This document shows, one piece after another, positions 51,912-60,842 of a stretch of DNA of 63,304 nt. Both the position numbers and the translations under genes were made by a program. Source of the DNA: Candidatus Segatella intestinihominis (GTDB lineage: Bacteria > Bacteroidota > Bacteroidia > Bacteroidales > Bacteroidaceae); NCBI GenBank assembly GCA_900548535.1, contig URLG01000004.1:1-63304 (forward strand), read 5' to 3'. The notes beneath the pieces were generated by a model, which made no database searches, was not told the origin of the DNA, and worked only from the letters and a program-made list of their open reading frames with translations. Each line of letters starts with the position of its first letter. The stretch's first letter is position 1.

Positions 51912-53234
51912 ATGCTAGATAAAGGAAATACTCCACACATCTTAGACTTTGGAGAACCAGAGAAAGAAAACAGCATCATCAAGGTAATAGGTGTTGGTGG
52001 TGGAGGCGGCAATGCTGTCAACCACATGTATCGTGAAGGAATCCACGATGTTAGTTTCGTGCTCTGCAATACAGACAATCAGGCTCTCAATGACTCACCT
52101 GTGCCTGTACATCTGCAATTAGGAAAGGAAGGATTAGGAGCAGGCAACAAACCTGCAAAAGCTCGCCAAGCTGCCGAAGAGACCATCGACGACATCAAGA
52201 ATATGCTCAATGACGGCACCAAGATGGCTTTCATCACAGCTGGTATGGGTGGAGGTACTGGTACAGGAGCAGCCCCGGTCATTGCGAGAGTAAGCAAAGA
52301 CTTAGGCATACTCACAGTTGGTATCGTAACCATCCCATTCCGTTTCGAAGGTCCTAAGAAGATAGACCAGGCTCTTGATGGCGTGGAAGAGATGTCAAAA
52401 CACGTAGACGCCTTGTTGGTCATCAACAACGAGCGTCTCCGCCAGATATATCCAGACCTCGCAGTGCTCGATGCATTCGGCAAGGCAGATGACACCCTGA
52501 GCATTGCTGCAAAGAGTATCGCAGAGATTATCACCGTTCATGGCTTGATCAACCTTGACTTCAATGATGTTAAGACCGTATTGAAGGATGGTGGCGTCGC
52601 AATTATGAGTACAGGTTATGGCGAGGGAGAAGGCAGAGTAAAGAAAGCCATTGAAGATGCACTCAACTCACCATTGCTTAATGACAACGATGTGTTCAAC
52701 TCTAAGAAGATTCTGCTGAGTATCGCATTCGCAAGCGAAAAGAAAGACAACCCAGGCTTGACTATGGACGAGATGAATGATGTCAACGACTTCATGGAGA
52801 AGTTTGGCGATGACTTTGAGTTGAAATGGGGACTTGCCATTGATCCAGAATTGGGTAGCAGAGTAAAAGTTACCGTATTGGCAACAGGTTTTGGCTTGGA
52901 AGATGTAGAAGGCATGAACCGTCATCTCAAGAAGCACACAGAGGAAGAGTCTCGACGACTTGCAGAGGAAGAAGAGAAGAGAGCGGAAAGAGAAGACCGC
53001 AGAAAACGCTATTATGGAAGTGATGGAAACACAACCCAGTACAAGCGCCACCCACACATCTTCCTTTTCAGACCAGACGATTTGGACAATGAAGATGTCA
53101 TCCTACAGGTGGAGAACACGCCTACTGCAAAGCGTACTCGCCAGCAACTGGAGGAGATTCGCAACATAGCTTCTGGCAATACTAAACAGGAAGAAACCAC
53201 CCCTGTCGTAGGAGGAGTCATTAGCTTTGCATAA
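51912..53234 (+). CDS. ftsZ: Tubulin-like division GTPase FtsZ
   Basis: Polymerises into the Z-ring. The 440-residue product has IKVIGVGGGGGNAVNHMYR, the tubulin signature GMGGGTGTGAAPVIA (about residue 112) and the T7-loop region NLDFNDVKTVL. The C-terminal part has a charged linker (EEKRAEREDRRKRYYG), a segment HPHIFLFRPDDLDNEDV and an end VGGVISFA. The E. coli-type conserved terminal peptide is not evident. It is last in the cluster; recO converges from the other side 29 bases on. Confidence 0.96.
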   Translation: MLDKGNTPHILDFGEPEKENSIIKVIGVGGGGGNAVNHMYREGIHDVSFVLCNTDNQALNDSPVPVHLQLGKEGLGAGNKPAKARQAAEETIDDIKNMLNDGTKMAFITAGMGGGTGTGAAPVIARVSKDLGILTVGIVTIPFRFEGPKKIDQALDGVEEMSKHVDALLVINNERLRQIYPDLAVLDAFGKADDTLSIAAKSIAEIITVHGLINLDFNDVKTVLKDGGVAIMSTGYGEGEGRVKKAIEDALNSPLLNDNDVFNSKKILLSIAFASEKKDNPGLTMDEMNDVNDFMEKFGDDFELKWGLAIDPELGSRVKVTVLATGFGLEDVEGMNRHLKKHTEEESRRLAEEEEKRAEREDRRKRYYGSDGNTTQYKRHPHIFLFRPDDLDNEDVILQVENTPTAKRTRQQLEEIRNIASGNTKQEETTPVVGGVISFA

Positions 53235-53263
53235 CAAAACAAGTTTAGCGTAACAATACAGCA

Positions 53264-53995
53264 TTACATTGTACTAAACATATCTTTCAAGACAGAATAG
53301 CTTTTTAGCTCAGGAAAACTTGGAAGATGAATACGATAATACAATAATAGTACCTCTATACAACGGTTTCGATCCGATCGAGACATTGTATAGAGGTGCA
53401 TTGTTTTATAATCCAAGCGCAATAAGTGAACCATTCTCATTGAGTCTTCGGCATCAAGATAATTACGATGCGTAGGAACAGCAGACACAAAGCAGCCATC
53501 TACCAAGTCAAAGTAATCCATTCCTGCTCCACTCTCTATGTTGGGGAAAAAGCCAAGATATGCAGTGAGTTTAATCATAAACACAATATGGAAGTTAGAA
53601 AAATTGCTTTCAGCCTGATCAAGCCACAAGATACTATCCATCAAGAAATGGAACAAAGCATCACCCTGTTGCTCCGCTCTTGTAGCATACCCCAACAGCT
53701 CCGCCAAAAACATTGACATGGTAAGTTTATACGGAGAAAACGGAATATCCACAAAAGGAACACTGATGCTTGCATCTCTCATCTTCTGTAAGGAAGCCTT
53801 GGGACGATAGTCAAATTCCAAGTTGAGTATCATCAAGGGCTGGAAGAGCTGACGCTTGGCTTTCGCCTTGCTTGATTTCGGTACACGAACGATAAAAGAG
53901 AGCCGACCCAACTTTTCGGTGAAAAAATCAACGATAAGTTGAGAATCTCCATACTTGATGGTTTGCAGCACTATAGCTCTTGTTTTTGCCTCCAT
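53264..53995 (-). CDS. recO: DNA repair protein RecO
   Basis: Helps RecA load on single-stranded DNA in the RecFOR pathway. The 243-residue product has the N-terminal OB fold (METKTRAIVLQTIKYGD-like start, here MEAKTRAIVLQ; LSFIVRVPKSSKAKAK) and a helical C-terminal domain. The Cys-rich zinc motif found in many RecO proteins is absent. I start at the ATG at 53995; an ATG at 54025 would add ten residues outside the family pattern. Confidence 0.88.
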   Translation of the reverse strand: MEAKTRAIVLQTIKYGDSQLIVDFFTEKLGRLSFIVRVPKSSKAKAKRQLFQPLMILNLEFDYRPKASLQKMRDASISVPFVDIPFSPYKLTMSMFLAELLGYATRAEQQGDALFHFLMDSILWLDQAESNFSNFHIVFMIKLTAYLGFFPNIESGAGMDYFDLVDGCFVSAVPTHRNYLDAEDSMRMVHLLRLDYKTMHLYTMSRSDRNRCIEVLLLYYRIHLPSFPELKSYSVLKDMFSTM

Positions 53996-54069
53996 TTTCC
54001 TATAAATCTTTAAAAAACAAGGCAAAATTACAAAAAAATGCGCATTTAGAGAAAAATTTCATCAAAAAA

Positions 54070-54101
54070 TTTGCAAGAATAAAATAAAAGTAGTAACTTT
54101 G
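54070..54101 (+). promoter_or_regulatory. Promoter of tRNA-Glu and rpsT
   Basis: TTTG (54070-54073), 20 bases, then TAACTTTG (54094-54101), 18 bases before the tRNA. No further -7 box is seen before rpsT. Confidence 0.8.
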
Positions 54102-54119
54102 CACCCGCAAAACAGCAAT

Positions 54120-54191
54120 GGTCCCTTCGTCTATCGGTTAGGACGAGAGATTTTCATTCTCTAAAGAGCAGTTCGACTCTGCTAGGGACTA
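54120..54191 (+). tRNA. tRNA-Glu (TTC)
   Basis: A 72-base cloverleaf. The acceptor is GGTCCCT/AGGGACT with a terminal G-T pair and discriminator A. The anticodon stem AGAGA/TCTCT holds loop TTTTCAT, giving anticodon TTC. The T arm is AGCAG/CTGCT with TTCGACT. CCA is not encoded. Confidence 0.95.
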
Positions 54192-54227
54192 CAAATATTA
54201 CAAGAAATAAAAAAAATAACATAAAAG

Positions 54228-54482
54228 ATGGCAAATCACAAATCATCAATCAAGAGAATCCGTCAGGACAAGAAGAAGGCTTTGCACAACAAGTATTATG
54301 CAAAGACCATGCGCAATGCTGTTCGCAAGTTGCGCAACATGTCTGACAAGGAAGAGGCTGCAAAGCTCTATCCTACTGTTCAGAAGCTTTTAGACAAGTT
54401 GGCTAAGATCAACGTTATCCACGACAACAAGGCTGCAAACTTGAAGTCTGGTCTTACAAAGCACATCGCTAAGTTGGCCTAA
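54228..54482 (+). CDS. rpsT: 30S ribosomal protein S20
   Basis: An 84-residue, Lys-rich helical protein that binds 16S rRNA early in 30S assembly. MANHKSSIKRIRQDKKKALH is the family start, and DNKAANLKSGLTKHI the end. It lies 36 bases after tRNA-Glu with no promoter or terminator between, so both probably come from one transcript. Confidence 0.97.
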   Translation: MANHKSSIKRIRQDKKKALHNKYYAKTMRNAVRKLRNMSDKEEAAKLYPTVQKLLDKLAKINVIHDNKAANLKSGLTKHIAKLA

Positions 54483-54508
54483 CTCATAGTCAAAGCTTAA
54501 AAAATAAA

Positions 54509-54550
54509 TAAGGCTGTAATCTTTCATTAAGGAAGATTACAGCCTTATTC
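54509..54550 (+). terminator. Terminator of rpsT
   Basis: TAAGGCTGTAATCTT (54509-54523) pairs perfectly with AAGATTACAGCCTTA (54533-54547), followed by TTC and T-rich sequence. It separates rpsT from gyrB. Confidence 0.85.
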
Positions 54551-54703
54551 TTTTCTTGTGTTTCAGCCATTTTTATGCCTATGCAGCCGCAATTTAGCGC
54601 TATATTTCCCCAACTTTCCAATTTCTTTTGATTTTCTCCCATTTTTAGTCTTTTTTTGTAGTTTTTTTGCAACGATTTTGACCTGATTCTCAGCTTTTTT
54701 TAG

Positions 54704-54711
54704 TATCTTTG
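54704..54711 (+). promoter_or_regulatory. -7 box of gyrB
   Basis: TATCTTTG, a TAnnTTTG match, 24 bases before the ATG at 54736. The nearest TTTG (54677-54680) is 23 bases upstream, slightly far. Confidence 0.55.
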
Positions 54712-54735
54712 CACAGAAATAAGACAAAACAAGAA

Positions 54736-56706
54736 ATGGCAGAAAATCAAAACACCGTAAATAATTACTCTGCGAGCAACATTCAGGTCCTAGAAGGCTT
54801 GGAAGCTGTCCGCAAACGTCCGGCAATGTACATTGGCGACATTTCCGAAAAGGGTCTTCACCACTTGGTCAATGAGACCGTAGATAACTCTATCGACGAG
54901 GCTATGGCTGGATATTGTACCGACATTGAGGTGACTATCAACCCTGACAACTCTATCACAGTAGAAGATAATGGTCGTGGTATCCCTGTGGATATGCACG
55001 AGAAGCTCCATAAGTCAGCCCTCGAAGTTGTAATGACTGTGCTCCATGCCGGCGGTAAGTTCGACAAGGGCTCTTACAAGGTATCTGGTGGTCTCCACGG
55101 TGTGGGTGTAAGTTGTGTAAATGCACTCTCTACCCACATGATGTCACAGGTATTCCGTGGCGGCAAGATCTATCAGCAGGAATATGAGAAGGGTAAGCCT
55201 CTCTATCCAGTCAAGATTGTAGGCGACACCGACAAGCGTGGTACACGCCAGCAGTTCTGGCCAGACCCAACCATCTTTACACACACAGTGTACAAATGGG
55301 ACATTATCGCCAATCGTATGCGCGAGTTGGCATTCCTCAACGCAGGTATCAAGATTACCTTGACCGACCTTCGCCCAGACGAGGAAGGCAAGACCAAGCA
55401 GGAGGTATTCCATGCCAAAGATGGATTGAAGGAGTTTGTGCGCTACGTAGACCGTCATCGCACTCACCTCTTTGATGATGTAATCTATCTCAAGACTGAG
55501 AAGCAGGGCATTCCTATTGAGATTGCCATCATGTATAATACAGACTACACAGAGAACATTCACTCATATGTCAACAACATCAATACCATCGAGGGTGGTA
55601 CACACCTCACAGGTTTCCGTATGGCGTTGACTCGTACCTTGAAGGCATACGCCGAGGCTGACCCTACTATCTCTAAGCAGATAGAGAAGGCAAAGGTAGA
55701 AATTGCACCAGAAGACTTCCGTGAGGGTCTTACAGCAGTTATCTCCATCAAGGTAGCAGAACCACAGTTTGAGGGACAGACCAAGACCAAGCTCGGCAAC
55801 AGTGAGGTACAGGGTGCCGTCCAGCAGGCAGTGAATGAGGCTTTGGCTGATTATCTGGAGGAACATCCAGACGAGGCTAAGCGCATCTGCGAGAAGGTAG
55901 TCTTGGCAGCCACAGCTCGTATCGCAGCCCGCAAGGCTCGTGAGAGTGTGCAGCGCAAGAACTTCATGACTGGTGGCGGTCTGCCAGGTAAACTTGCCGA
56001 CTGCTCTATCAAGGATCCTAAGGAATGCGAAATCTTCCTTGTCGAGGGTGATTCAGCAGGTGGTTCAGCCAAGCAGGGTCGTGACCGTTTCCATCAGGCC
56101 ATCCTCCCATTGCGTGGTAAGATTCTGAACGTAGAGAAAGTACAATGGCACAAGGTGTTCGAGGCAGAGTCTGTCATGAACATCATCCAGAGTATCGGCG
56201 TACGCTTCGGTGTCGACGGCGAGGACAGCAAGGAAGCCAATACTGAAAAGTTGCGTTATGACAAGATTATCATCATGACCGATGCCGATGTCGATGGTTC
56301 TCACATCGACACACTGATCATGACACTCTTCTATCGCTTCATGCCAAAGGTTATCGAGGAGGGACACCTCTACATCGCTACCCCACCTCTCTACAAGTGC
56401 TCTTTCAAGAACAAGGTGAGCGAGTATTGCTATACAGAGCAGCAGCGACAGGCGTTCCTCGACAAGTATGGCGAGGGACAGGAAGACAAGAACATCCACA
56501 CCCAGCGATACAAAGGTTTGGGTGAGATGAACCCAGAGCAGCTTTGGGAGACCACCATGGACCCATCTACACGCTTGCTCAAGCAGGTAACCATCGAGAA
56601 TGCAGCCCAGGCAGACGAGATATTCTCCATGCTGATGGGAGATGATGTGGAGCCACGCCGCGAGTTCATCGAGCAGAACGCTACATACGCAAATATTGAC
56701 GCTTAA
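54736..56706 (+). CDS. gyrB: DNA gyrase subunit B
   Basis: ATPase subunit of gyrase, which supercoils DNA. The 656-residue product has the GHKL ATPase site (NETVDNSIDEAMAGY, VEDNGRGIPVDMH, SGGLHGVGVSCVNALS) and the TOPRIM domain (EIFLVEGDSAGGSAKQGRD, DADVDGSHI). The end is YKGLGEMNPEQLWETTMDP, as in GyrB. ParE is less likely by these motifs. I start at the ATG at 54736; an in-frame TTG at 54709 overlaps the promoter. Confidence 0.95.
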   Translation: MAENQNTVNNYSASNIQVLEGLEAVRKRPAMYIGDISEKGLHHLVNETVDNSIDEAMAGYCTDIEVTINPDNSITVEDNGRGIPVDMHEKLHKSALEVVMTVLHAGGKFDKGSYKVSGGLHGVGVSCVNALSTHMMSQVFRGGKIYQQEYEKGKPLYPVKIVGDTDKRGTRQQFWPDPTIFTHTVYKWDIIANRMRELAFLNAGIKITLTDLRPDEEGKTKQEVFHAKDGLKEFVRYVDRHRTHLFDDVIYLKTEKQGIPIEIAIMYNTDYTENIHSYVNNINTIEGGTHLTGFRMALTRTLKAYAEADPTISKQIEKAKVEIAPEDFREGLTAVISIKVAEPQFEGQTKTKLGNSEVQGAVQQAVNEALADYLEEHPDEAKRICEKVVLAATARIAARKARESVQRKNFMTGGGLPGKLADCSIKDPKECEIFLVEGDSAGGSAKQGRDRFHQAILPLRGKILNVEKVQWHKVFEAESVMNIIQSIGVRFGVDGEDSKEANTEKLRYDKIIIMTDADVDGSHIDTLIMTLFYRFMPKVIEEGHLYIATPPLYKCSFKNKVSEYCYTEQQRQAFLDKYGEGQEDKNIHTQRYKGLGEMNPEQLWETTMDPSTRLLKQVTIENAAQADEIFSMLMGDDVEPRREFIEQNATYANIDA

Positions 56707-56728
56707 AACAAGCAACATATTTTCCGTG

Positions 56729-56764
56729 TGGGGGTGGACTCAAACAAGAGTCTACCCCCATTTC
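56729..56764 (+). terminator. Terminator of gyrB
   Basis: TGGGGGTGGACTC (56729-56741) pairs with GAGTCTACCCCCA (56748-56760) with one G-T pair, then TTTC. It lies 22 bases past the stop. Confidence 0.8.
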
Positions 56765-56804
56765 TATATCATAACATTAAAAATTTCAAACTGGCAATCA
56801 GCTC

Positions 56805-59165
56805 ATGAAACACTACGTTTTAACCCTTACATTGGCTCTAGCAAGCCAAATAGGCAGCCAAGCAGCTTCCCTACCATATAAGTTATGGTATAACCAACCG
56901 GCTCGTGCCTTTGAAGAATCACTTCCTATAGGAAACGGAAAACTCGGTGCCCTCATATATGGAGGTGCCGACAAAGACTCACTCTACCTGAACGACATCA
57001 CACTTTGGACGGGCACCCCTGTTAATCCAAATGAAGGGGGAGATGCCTACAAATGGATTCCAAAGATAAGAGAGGCTCTGTTTAAGGAAGATTACAAGAC
57101 TGCCGACTCGCTGCAACACTATGTACAGGGGCACAACTCGGAGTATTATCAACCACTGGGATTGCTACAAATCAAAGACGCCAACAGTGGCAAGGCTAGC
57201 CAATACTATAGAGAACTAAGCTTGGACAACTCTATTGCCCAAGTTAGTTATTTACGTAATGGCGTGAAATATACCAAGGAATATTTCGCCTCTCATCCCG
57301 ACAAACTGATTGCCATCAAGCTAGGAGCCTCACAGAAGAATGCCATCAACTGCGAGATTTCACTTACCTCCCTCATTCCACACAAAGTAAAAGCATCGCA
57401 GCAACAGCTCACAATGACCGGACATGTAACGGGAAACGAGGAGAATAGCATACACTATTGCACCATTCTGCAGGTAAAACATACAGATGGAAAGGTTTGG
57501 GCTACCGACTCCACCCTACATCTGCAGAATGTAAGCGAAGCCATTGTATATTTGGTAAACGAAACTAGCTACAATGGATTTGACAAGCACCCCGTAAAAG
57601 AGGGAGCTCCCTATATAGAAAAGGTAACTGATGACGCCTGGCATCTTGCAAACTTCACGTACGAAGAGTTTAAGCAGCGCCATATCACTGACTATAAAAG
57701 TCTGTTTGGCAGAGTTAACTTCAAGCTAGACAAGGCGCAGTGCGATACGAAACGCACCACTGCCGAGCAACTTCTAGCTTACACTGACCAACAAGAGAGG
57801 AATCCATACCTAGAAATGCTCTATTTCCATTATGGCAGATATCTCTTGATTAGCAGCAGTCGCACCCCCGGAGTACCAGCCAACCTACAGGGATTATGGG
57901 CACCTGCACTCTACTCCCCATGGCGAGGCAACTATACCACCAACATCAATCTAGAGGAGAATTATTGGCCTGCAGAAGTTGCCAATCTCTCTGAGTTAGT
58001 GGCACCAGTAGACGGACTGATCAAAGGTCTTGCTAGCACTGGCAAGCACAATGCCCAGCACTTCTATGGCATCAACAAAGGTTGGTGCGCTGGACACAAT
58101 ACAGATGCTTGGGCTATGTCAAACCCTGTGGGAACGGGCAATGAGAGCCCGCAATGGAGCAACTGGGCGCTGGGAGGAGCATGGCTTGTGCAAACCCTGT
58201 GGGACCACTATGACTATACCCGAGATACTGATTATCTGCGCAATACAGCCTATCCACTGATGAAGGGAGCAACCGACTTCCTTCTGGAATGGCTCATTCC
58301 CGATCCGCATAACCCAGCCCAGCTCATCACTGCCCCTTGCACCTCACCAGAGGCCGACTACATCAACGACAAGGGCTATCAAGGTAGCACTTTCTATGGT
58401 GGTACTGCCGACCTTGCCATTATCAGAGAGCTCTTCAAGAATACAATCAAGGGAGCACAAGCGCTTGGCATTGATACCGAATATCAACAGCAACTGCAAT
58501 CGGCACTAGAGCGTCTACGCCCTTACCACATCGGTAAGCGAGGCAATCTGATGGAGTGGTATTACGACTGGGACGACCAAGATTGGCATCATCGCCATCA
58601 ATCGCACCTATTAGGTCTCTACCCTTTCCATCAGATTTCGGTAGATAAGACGCCAGAATTGGCAGCAGCATCCACCAAGACACTAGAAATCAAGGGAGAC
58701 AACTCCACAGGATGGAGCACGGGATGGAGAATCAATCTCTGGGCTCGCTTGCATCGTGCCGACAAGGCATACCAGATACTCCGCAAGTTGCTCACTTATG
58801 TAAGTCCGGATAGTTTCAATGACAAGACACATCGTTCAGGAGGAACCTATCCTAACCTCTTCGATGCCCATCCACCATTCCAGATAGATGGCAACTTCGG
58901 TGGAACTGCAGGTATCTGCGAGATGCTGATGCAGTCGGATGGCGAGACTATGTATTTGCTGCCTGCCCTTCCTGAAGCATGGAAAAACGGCGAGATAACA
59001 GGCATCAAGGCACGTGGCAACTACGAAGTGTCGCTCAGCTGGAAGAATGGCAAGGTGAATAAAGCCACCATTACCTGCCAAAATGCAGGCAATCTCACCA
59101 TCAATTATAATGGCAAGCAACAAAAACTCTCTTTTGGTAAAGGAGAGACAAAGATTGTGAAATAA
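56805..59165 (+). CDS. GH95 alpha-L-fucosidase (or alpha-L-galactosidase)
   Basis: A 786-residue exported enzyme (signal TLALASQIGSQAASLP). It has the GH95 layout: an N-terminal beta domain opening LWYNQPARAFEESLPIGNGK, an (alpha/alpha)6 barrel and a small C-terminal beta domain. Barrel motifs include TTNINLEENYWPAEVANLSE (catalytic Asn residues expected here), AGHNTDAWAMSNP, TSPEADYIND (acid Glu) and FDAHPPFQIDGNFGGTAGI (Asp). GH95 inverting enzymes remove alpha-1,2-linked fucose or L-galactose from xyloglucan, arabinogalactan or host glycans. No SusC/D pair adjoins it, so it serves as an orphan enzyme with the next gene. Confidence 0.92.
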   Translation: MKHYVLTLTLALASQIGSQAASLPYKLWYNQPARAFEESLPIGNGKLGALIYGGADKDSLYLNDITLWTGTPVNPNEGGDAYKWIPKIREALFKEDYKTADSLQHYVQGHNSEYYQPLGLLQIKDANSGKASQYYRELSLDNSIAQVSYLRNGVKYTKEYFASHPDKLIAIKLGASQKNAINCEISLTSLIPHKVKASQQQLTMTGHVTGNEENSIHYCTILQVKHTDGKVWATDSTLHLQNVSEAIVYLVNETSYNGFDKHPVKEGAPYIEKVTDDAWHLANFTYEEFKQRHITDYKSLFGRVNFKLDKAQCDTKRTTAEQLLAYTDQQERNPYLEMLYFHYGRYLLISSSRTPGVPANLQGLWAPALYSPWRGNYTTNINLEENYWPAEVANLSELVAPVDGLIKGLASTGKHNAQHFYGINKGWCAGHNTDAWAMSNPVGTGNESPQWSNWALGGAWLVQTLWDHYDYTRDTDYLRNTAYPLMKGATDFLLEWLIPDPHNPAQLITAPCTSPEADYINDKGYQGSTFYGGTADLAIIRELFKNTIKGAQALGIDTEYQQQLQSALERLRPYHIGKRGNLMEWYYDWDDQDWHHRHQSHLLGLYPFHQISVDKTPELAAASTKTLEIKGDNSTGWSTGWRINLWARLHRADKAYQILRKLLTYVSPDSFNDKTHRSGGTYPNLFDAHPPFQIDGNFGGTAGICEMLMQSDGETMYLLPALPEAWKNGEITGIKARGNYEVSLSWKNGKVNKATITCQNAGNLTINYNGKQQKLSFGKGETKIVK

Positions 59166-59205
59166 TATATTTCCACAAAGGAAACAAAAGATTGACAACG
59201 AGTAA

Positions 59206-60102
59206 ATGAGACTCATCAATACACTCATATTAACTATCCTCTGGGTACTGAATTCCAATGCACAGGAGTTTGGTACCCATTGGATTTCATACCCTTTACC
59301 CAACGACTCCTCCGAGGTATGGTTTCGCAAGTCCTACAAGTTCTCCGACAAACCTACCCAAGCCTTCTTGAGCATTGCCAGCACGGGCAATTACAAGCTT
59401 TACATCAACGAAAGGAATGTAACGGGAAGCCTGCTATTTGAGGGAAAGAAAGAGGACATCTTGGAGAATCACACCTTTGATGTAACTAGATACTTGACAT
59501 CCGGGAATAACGTGATAGCCATCTGGTATGCCCCGATGGGCGAGCCATCACTTGGCAAACAGATTTCTGCAGAGCTATATGGATGGAGACAAGACAGCAT
59601 TCCGTTCTACTATCCAAGCAATGGAAGTTGGCTCACCTATCAGCCCCAGGGATGCAGCCATGAAGAGGACGAGCAGTTTGATGGACGTACAGATGTACTA
59701 TCTTGGAAGTCAACAGATGAGTTTCATTCGCATGGTTGGATTCATCCTACGGGAAGCTATGGCTTAGACCAAATGCTCACAAGTCAGGAGAACAGAGTCT
59801 TCAAATCTGAAAACAAACTGCGCCAAGTGTTGTCACCAGTTTATCAGCATAGCGATTCGGCAGGCTACCACATCGACTTCGGTCGTCCCTTCCGAGGCAC
59901 CATCCGCCTTACCCTAAGAAATGCCCATAAAGGCGACAAGCTCTTCATCAATGGCTATCAATATACCTGCAATGGAGAACTGGACGAACAAGCATTCCTG
60001 CGTTTCAAGTTTCAGAGCGAGAGAATCTACACACTCACCTGGAGCAGCAGATTCAAGAAAAGCTATATTGTAAATGTGGAGGGATTGGAGATCGAAGAAT
60101 AA
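59206..60102 (+). CDS. Exported protein like a rhamnosidase N-terminal module, no catalytic domain
   Basis: A 298-residue product with a signal peptide (TLILTILWVLNSNAQ). WISYPLPNDSSEVWFRKSY, LSIASTGNYKLYINERNV and FDVTRYLTSGNNVIAIWYAP recall the sugar-binding beta-sandwich domains at the N-terminus of GH78 rhamnosidases and GH2-type enzymes. A second similar sandwich seems to follow (IDFGRPFRGTIRLTLRNAH, LFINGYQYTCNGELDEQ). No barrel is present, so it cannot be a complete glycosidase. It begins 40 bases after the GH95 gene and probably works with it as a binding protein. Confidence 0.65.
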   Translation: MRLINTLILTILWVLNSNAQEFGTHWISYPLPNDSSEVWFRKSYKFSDKPTQAFLSIASTGNYKLYINERNVTGSLLFEGKKEDILENHTFDVTRYLTSGNNVIAIWYAPMGEPSLGKQISAELYGWRQDSIPFYYPSNGSWLTYQPQGCSHEEDEQFDGRTDVLSWKSTDEFHSHGWIHPTGSYGLDQMLTSQENRVFKSENKLRQVLSPVYQHSDSAGYHIDFGRPFRGTIRLTLRNAHKGDKLFINGYQYTCNGELDEQAFLRFKFQSERIYTLTWSSRFKKSYIVNVEGLEIEE

Positions 60103-60140
60103 AAAAAAAGGCTGAATCAAAAGACATTGAGAGCATAAAA

Positions 60141-60170
60141 AAGCTTTGGATTATTTCTCATCCAAAGCTT
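60141..60170 (-). terminator. Terminator that overlaps the 3' end of the DUF3109 gene
   Basis: AAGCTTTGGAT (60141-60151) pairs perfectly with ATCCAAAGCTT (60160-60170), followed on the minus strand by TTTTATG. The 5' arm codes for the last residues of the protein and the stop codon lies in the loop and arm. Confidence 0.75.
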
Positions 60171-60789
60171 GCAACAATTGCTCTGCCACTTCGCAGAGTT
60201 CATCATACCATTCCTGTCCGAAACGCTCCACGAGCGGACCTTCCAAGAATTTATATACGGGGAGATTCAGTTCCTCACCCTTCTTGATGGCATCCTTGCA
60301 GATGCGCCACTTATTGTAATTGATGCCATACACCCCATTGCCGAAATGCTTGGCACGGATAGGATACAAGGCACAAGAGATAGGCTTCTTAAATTTCGAC
60401 TTTCCTTCTCTATAAGCACGCTCCAAGGCACAAAGGCAACAATTCTGGATGGTATGTCCATCATTCATGTCCTTCAAGTCCTGATAGCATGTAAACACAC
60501 AGTCCTTGCCATTCACGATGCTAGTCACCAGATCACCTTCGATGTCTGTATAAGCCACGCCCTGCTTGTCGATGACAGCCTGGGCAGAAGCCGAGAGGTC
60601 ATCCCATACCACATCCAGCGAATCCTCCATCTCCATGATCTCATCCATGGTGACAGGAGCGCCCGCATCACCCTCGATGCAGCATTCGCCCTTGCAAGCA
60701 TTCAGGTCACAACAAAATTTCTCGGTGATAATATCAGGTGACACCAATACATCGCCCACCTGAAGAATACGTAGTTCGTCTTTGTTCAT
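60151..60789 (-). CDS. DUF3109 cysteine-rich protein
   Basis: A 212-residue cytoplasmic protein placed in DUF3109. Cysteines sit in conserved groups: EKFCCDLNACKGECCIEGD, KDCVFTCYQD, IQNCCLCALERA and KKPISCALYPIR, then WRICKDA. The spacing suggests an iron-sulphur or zinc cluster, as in the related YkgJ group; the function is unknown. It is the last gene after gpmI and ung, with gaps of 16 and 53 bases. Confidence 0.85.
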   Translation of the reverse strand: MNKDELRILQVGDVLVSPDIITEKFCCDLNACKGECCIEGDAGAPVTMDEIMEMEDSLDVVWDDLSASAQAVIDKQGVAYTDIEGDLVTSIVNGKDCVFTCYQDLKDMNDGHTIQNCCLCALERAYREGKSKFKKPISCALYPIRAKHFGNGVYGINYNKWRICKDAIKKGEELNLPVYKFLEGPLVERFGQEWYDELCEVAEQLLQALDEK

Positions 60790-60842
60790 AAATGTCTTTG
60801 TGGGAATAAGGCGGAATGCCTTTCCTTATTATATATAGAATA

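Noticed and set aside
53235..53263. Terminator between ftsZ and recO
   Set aside because: Only an imperfect pairing around 53247-53281 was found, without a convincing stem, so it is not listed.
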